Of a DNA stretch of 64,000 bases, positions 60,324 to 64,000 are shown piece after piece. This DNA is from Loktanella sp. M215 (GTDB lineage: Bacteria > Pseudomonadota > Alphaproteobacteria > Rhodobacterales > Rhodobacteraceae). Within the stretch, counting starts at the first letter, position 1. Each line of letters opens with the position of its first letter. Both the position numbers and the translations under genes were made by a program. Below the pieces are notes generated by a model. That model was given only the letters and a program-made list of their open reading frames with translations, ran no database searches and was not told where the DNA came from. Location of the stretch: assembly GCF_021735925.1 (NCBI RefSeq), contig NZ_WMEA01000004.1, positions 124,001 to 188,000 on the forward strand, written 5' to 3'.

Positions 60324-61265
60324 TCATTTTGTTGGGCGTGCCTCCCATTTACGGCCAGCCGAAACAAGGCTGTTGGCTAAAACCACAAGCTTACGCATCA
60401 CAGCCGTGATGGCGACCTTTGCGGGCTTCCCCGTGTCGACCAGCCGTTTGTAGACGACGCGCATATCCGGGTTGAATCGTGTGGCAACGAGTGCAGGCAT
60501 GTACAGGGATTGTCGCAACACGGCACGACCGCCACGGATACGTGACTGTCCTTTCCAACTCCCAGACTCGCGATGCATCGGTGCCAGACCGGCAAGGCTT
60601 CCTGCTTGAGCAGATGTGAGTTCACCCAACTCGGGCATTTCCGCCAAGAGTGTGAACGCTGTTGTATCAGAAATGCCGGGTATGCTGACGAGAATCTCAA
60701 ACTTCTGCCTCAGCGCCGCATCTGCCGCTAAAGCGGCTCGCAGTTCACGCTCGATCATTTGAACCTGGCCTTGGATCTGACGAATGCGGGCTGAACACTG
60801 CCGCTTCAGTAACCGGTGAACGAGGTTCTTTTGCCGGTTCAAATTTGCCGTCCGCTCCTTCATCAACCCGCGCCGTGCCGATAGCAATTCCGTCAGGCCC
60901 GAGAGATTTTCCGGCCGTTCAGGCTGGGCCCTGATTTGAAGAACAGCCGCCATACGTGCGAGGATGGCAGCATCTACGCGGTCTGTCTTGTTGAGGCAGC
61001 CTGTAGCTTCGGCAAACCTACGGGCATGGAGCGGGTTTACCATGGCAAGCGAAATCCCTGCTTTGTGTAGATCGGCTTCGAGAGCCTTGTGGTACGGCCC
61101 TGTCGGTTCGAACACGACCATGACGACGTTCCGGCCTTTCAGCCATTTGAGAAAAGCCCTTCGTCCCTTGCCAGTGTTCTCAAAGCGGCCACTTTCACCG
61201 GCGGGGTAGCTGTGAACGTCGAAACGCAGCTTTGCGATATCGACACCGATCGTTTCATCACCCAT
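60324..61265 (-). mobile_element. IS110-family transposase
   Basis: The 313-residue DEDD transposase begins MGDETIGVDIAKLRFDVHSY. The acidic residues lie in GVDIAK, VFEPTGPYHKAL and TDRVDAAILARM, and SWKGQSRIRGGRAVLRQSLY carries the C-terminal Ser motif of IS110. The frame is intact. IS110 elements lack conventional terminal inverted repeats, so the ends cannot be set by eye; the element probably spans about 60.25-61.4 kb, and the upstream non-coding part may encode a bridge-type guide RNA. I chose the ATG at 61263-61265; the longer frame to 61346 is probably in the non-coding end. Confidence 0.92.
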
Positions 61266-61503
61266 CTTTCTCTGTCCTCTGCTTATCATGCGGGGCACGA
61301 TCCCCTTGTATCCGTTCAGGCCAGCTCGAAGGGGCGGGGCGATCACACTCTAGGACGGTCCAAAGTAACCAGCGCGGCGACGACCCGACCCCGCCACCGT
61401 CCGGCATAAATGTCGTGCCGGTCGGTGGCTCCACTGTGTAAGCAGAACGCGCCTTCGTCATTAGATAAGCGCGGTGACACGCCCAAAGGGCGGGGCAGGG
61501 GCC

Positions 61504-61974
61504 ATGTTCATCACGCTTTCAGATTCACGGATCAATGATTTCGTGGTAGAAAACCAAGAACACAGGAAGTGCAGAAAGAGGCTGTTGATGTTGAAGAAAG
61601 ATCTCCGAATCCGCATGGATCAGTGGATCGTTCAAGCGCGTCTTGCTGGCGGCCTGGATGATGAAACCGACGTTGATGATGCTTTGCAAAGTGCAGCTCT
61701 TGCCTTTGGATCGACGGATCTTGTTGCCCGTGACGAAGGAACAAGAAAGTGGATGGAGACAGGGACTCGGATATTGAGTGCGTTCATGGTCGCCGCCGCG
61801 AACACGCCAACTGGAAGTGCAAGGGCGCTGCTGGGCGGTCCCTTTGAGACGCAACGCATCGTTGCGAACCTCGCGAAGAACGAGAGCGCGTGGGAGTTGA
61901 AGGCGCAGCTGCAATGGGCTGCGAGCCTAGACCCAAAAGTGTTTGCCGCGGCGTTGGTGGCGCTGGCGCTTTAA
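61504..61974 (+). CDS. Hypothetical plasmid protein
   Basis: The 156-residue protein has a charged N-terminus (MLKKDLRIRMDQWIVQARLA) and an acidic/helical middle (DDETDVDDALQSAALAFGST). I recognise no family. The start ATG at 61504 is preceded by GGGGCAGGGG; the frame is open to 61474. Confidence 0.45.
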   Translation: MFITLSDSRINDFVVENQEHRKCRKRLLMLKKDLRIRMDQWIVQARLAGGLDDETDVDDALQSAALAFGSTDLVARDEGTRKWMETGTRILSAFMVAAANTPTGSARALLGGPFETQRIVANLAKNESAWELKAQLQWAASLDPKVFAAALVALAL

Positions 61975-62169
61975 TCGTTGCGAGCCGGGTAAGTGGCGCA
62001 ACCTAGGCCAAAGGAACAGAGAAGTATGGGCGTGGTGCCGGGGGCGCGGTAGCGCCTCAGAAGCATGCGCTGCGCCTCGCGCGGCCGTTTTCGTGCTATG
62101 ACCTTGGGCGGGGTCCGGTCCAAATCGACGACCTACCATTGCCTAGAACGTTCGCTATTTGTTCTCACC

Positions 62170-62388
62170 ATGACGGACTTAGTGCAAATCCCAGATCATA
62201 CCCTTTGGCTTGAATATACCTGCGGCAATGTCGTGCCGGTGCGGGTTGCTGTAGCGATGAAAAAGAACCTTCACACCGTGGCGCAGGTTAAACGGGCGGC
62301 GCGATGTGCCCAGTGTGGGGCGCGGGTCAAGTCGGACGCTTACGGGCTGCGCATCGCTTGGTCACTTGCCAAGGATCGACAAGACTAG
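62170..62388 (+). CDS. Small zinc-ribbon-like protein
   Basis: The 72-residue basic protein has CAQCGARVKSDAYGLRIAWS at its C-terminus (C-x2-C) and LEYTCGNVVPVRVAVAMKKN. A single C-x2-C plus another Cys suggests a small metal-binding or DNA-associated protein. The start ATG at 62170 follows the non-coding stretch; no strong ribosome-binding site was noted. Confidence 0.5.
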   Translation: MTDLVQIPDHTLWLEYTCGNVVPVRVAVAMKKNLHTVAQVKRAARCAQCGARVKSDAYGLRIAWSLAKDRQD

Positions 62389-62642
62389 GCGCGGTCCGGA
62401 TGGTAGGGAAAGCCTTCGTCAACGAACTGCGTTGCGGCGGCGTCCTCGTCGGCGTCACAGTCGGAAAATTGCGGGTAAGGGTAAGCGGGTCCGTAGGCCA
62501 CGCCGTCACTTTCAAAGAAACCAAGATAGCCCGCCAGCCAAGCGCGGTGGATCTCGGATCGCGCGATGAATCGGCGCAGCCAGCGCGGCGCTGGCTTCCG
62601 GGCATAACCATGCAGATACGCGCGGAGATAGATCGAGGTCAT
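62385..62642 (-). CDS. Hypothetical protein rich in aromatic and acidic residues
   Basis: About 85 residues: MTSIYLRAYLHGYARKPAPR, then RAWLAGYLGFFESDGVAYGP and YPQFSDCDADEDAAATQFVD. No family was recognised. The start ATG at 62640-62642 is preferred over an upstream in-frame ATG at 62657. It overlaps the end of the plus-strand gene by 4 bp. Confidence 0.45.
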   Translation of the reverse strand: MTSIYLRAYLHGYARKPAPRWLRRFIARSEIHRAWLAGYLGFFESDGVAYGPAYPYPQFSDCDADEDAAATQFVDEGFPYHPDRA

Positions 62643-62709
62643 GGCGTCTGGCTCCATCGGATCAGAAAAGGGGCGGGGCCTGCCGCAAGGGACGGCCTAT
62701 CTTGGGCGG

Positions 62710-63276
62710 TCACTTGCGGCGCGAAACAACGCCGTCCGGTGTGAAGCCGTCAAAGGTGGCCTCGGTCTCTCGGGACATGCGGCCGCCGTCAGCGGACACG
62801 ACAATCTGGGTGTCGGGGGTGAACCGGAAAATCTCGCCGGTTCCTTCAAGGTGGGTCTTTTGAAAGTCCCTCTCGACCACAACGCTACCGTCCGCATCGA
62901 CGCGGATCATAGCACCATCGACTTTTATCTGAATCTGATGCTCGTCAATAATGACGCCCGACCAACCCAGCTCGCGGTCGCGCCTGACCACGATCTTGTC
63001 AGAGTGCATCTTGATCTGAACGTCGGCGCCGTTGTCGTCTGCGGCACGCATGACGACGACGGCCTCCTGATCCTCGGGCTTCGCCAACAGGCGGGCAAGT
63101 GCCTCCTTCGGACGCCAGAAAAAGGGTGCGTCCCGCTTGGTCTTGTTCTTGTTCTTGTGGAAGGCAATCAACAGTTCGGCAGACTGCCAAACGGCTTGGA
63201 CGGACGTAGGAACAAGGGACATGATCGGGGCCTTTTTGGCAGAATTACCGTGGGTTGAATCTAGCATGAATGCCAT
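62710..63276 (-). CDS. Hypothetical plasmid protein
   Basis: The 188-residue soluble protein has a basic segment (HKNKNKTKRDAPFFWRPKEA) and a beta-rich C-terminal half (DRELGWSGVIIDEHQIQIKV; IRVDADGSVVVERDFQ). The start is uncertain: ATG 63276 or ATG 63222 (MSLVPTSVQAV). No family was recognised. Confidence 0.5.
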   Translation of the reverse strand: MAFMLDSTHGNSAKKAPIMSLVPTSVQAVWQSAELLIAFHKNKNKTKRDAPFFWRPKEALARLLAKPEDQEAVVVMRAADDNGADVQIKMHSDKIVVRRDRELGWSGVIIDEHQIQIKVDGAMIRVDADGSVVVERDFQKTHLEGTGEIFRFTPDTQIVVSADGGRMSRETEATFDGFTPDGVVSRRK

Positions 63277-63341
63277 TTTTACTCAATAAAATAAGTGGTT
63301 TAAGGCCGTTTTCTAGCCTTAAACCCTAATTATATCTCGGC

Positions 63342-64000
63342 CTATTTTGGGACGTGTTTCACGCAAAAGCCGGTCGGAATATTGGTGCCGCTTTCCGCAA
63401 AAGTGCCAACGGGCAGATCGTGCCATTCGCCTACGGTGTTGCCGTGGTCGTAGTAGGCGCTGGCGGGCAGGATGCACGCCAGACGGCCACCGGGGCGCAA
63501 GAATTTCAAGGCGTGGTCCAGATGCTTTTTGTAGTGCTGGCCGTAGAAGGGCGGATTCATCAGGACCACATCAAACCGCGGATCAGGTGCGACCTGTAGA
63601 AAATTGGTGGTCATAACGTGGTGGCCCTTGGCGCGAGCCTGGGCGGCGCGTCCCGCGTCATATTCTACGCCGGTCACGATCACCGGGGAACGATAGCGCC
63701 GTTCGGTCGGGTGGTTGTGCCAGTCGGCCAGCATGTCCATCAACTGACCGTCGCCGCACGACGGTTCCAGAATAGTCTCGCCACCGGACAGGTGCAAAGC
63801 GTCGATCACCAGTTTTGCGGCCTTGCGGGGCGTGGGGTAAAATTGAAGGTCGCGGGCAACTTCGGTGCTGGGTCGCCGTGCTTCGGTCTCTGACGGCGCG
63901 TCGGGCAGAACCTCGCCGTAAAATTCCGCAAGCGCCCGGTTAATGTCCAGCAAGCTGTGCTTATCAAAGATCAGGTGCGCGTTGCCGTTCTGGAAAACCT
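63342..64000 (-). CDS. DUF4942-type protein with N6-adenine/SAM methyltransferase domain (C-terminal part, runs off window)
   Basis: The frame is open to the right edge, so the real N-terminus is outside; the last TTG at 63951-63953 is probably not the true start. The visible part has NGNAHLIFDKHSLLDINRAL and a class I SAM-methyltransferase: FYPTPRKAAKLVIDAL, ILEPSCGDGQLMDML and VVLMNPPFYGQHYKKHLD with the N-P-P-F active-site motif. Such DUF4942/methyltransferase fusions are common on alphaproteobacterial plasmids and probably methylate adenine to protect plasmid DNA or to modify regulation. Confidence 0.82.
   Translation of the reverse strand, partial: VFQNGNAHLIFDKHSLLDINRALAEFYGEVLPDAPSETEARRPSTEVARDLQFYPTPRKAAKLVIDALHLSGGETILEPSCGDGQLMDMLADWHNHPTERRYRSPVIVTGVEYDAGRAAQARAKGHHVMTTNFLQVAPDPRFDVVLMNPPFYGQHYKKHLDHALKFLRPGGRLACILPASAYYDHGNTVGEWHDLPVGTFAESGTNIPTGFCVKHVPK

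Noticed and set aside
1..64000. CRISPR arrays, tRNA or rRNA genes
   Set aside because: No regular spaced repeats or cloverleaf-like tRNA sequences were noticed on reading. A covariance-model search would be needed to exclude them completely.

Overview
The window looks like part of a conjugative repABC plasmid (or chromid) from an alphaproteobacterium of the Rhodobacteraceae/Roseobacter group. The evidence is a complete repA-repB-repC unit with matching parS palindromes, a VirB/VirD4 type IV secretion system (T4SS), a VirD2-like relaxase with a likely oriT, moderately high GC, and cargo typical of marine roseobacters. No tRNA, rRNA or CRISPR array was seen.

Layout. 0-3.5 kb: an FNR-type regulator (cut by the window edge) faces pseudoazurin and copper nitrite reductase (nirK); a small flavodoxin-like protein and a ribosomal protein S21 gene follow. 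3.7-5.9 kb: an RsbQ-like hydrolase with a PAS/HWE histidine kinase. 6.0-9.1 kb: arsenic resistance (arsR, two unrelated arsenate reductases, an Acr3 pump, arsH). 9.2-12.4 kb: a DUF4160/DUF2442 pair under a palindrome, a chromate transporter and a bile-acid:sodium symporter family protein. 12.4-13.4 kb: gene remnants (gamma-glutamyltransferase, a peptide ABC permease, an IS5-type transposase). 13.4-16.3 kb: small plasmid genes. 16.5-19.1 kb: an HTH/membrane protein, a second membrane protein and an alpha/beta hydrolase, resembling the RcgA/RcgR type.

19.3-30.7 kb: the virB operon, including a VirB5-like protein with a lytic transglycosylase domain inserted in its middle. 31-38.6 kb: bluB, then a probable ribitol operon (LacI regulator, perfect operator, ABC importer, dehydrogenase, ribulokinase). 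38.7-40.8 kb: a large UPF0149-type protein. 41-46 kb: virD4, relaxase and accessory gene, read away from a candidate oriT. 46.6-49.2 kb: two tandem VirC1-like ATPase/partner modules, the second destroyed by an IS3 fragment. 49.5-55.3 kb: a nucleotidyltransferase-fold gene and the replication/partition unit. 56-64 kb: an ArdC antirestriction protein, a DapA-family lyase, an arginine exporter with its regulator, an IS110 element, small plasmid genes and a DUF4942/methyltransferase gene cut by the edge.

The T4SS mating channel (virB), coupling protein (virD4), relaxosome (relaxase, accessory protein, oriT, VirC-like ATPase) and replication/partition genes are all present. The plasmid is therefore probably, or was recently, self-transmissible, and it carries metal-resistance, nitrite-reduction and ribitol-use cargo. 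At least five genes carry a single-base indel that splits a recognisable protein. This means either real decay or uncorrected sequencing error, and it should be settled before the reading frames are trusted.
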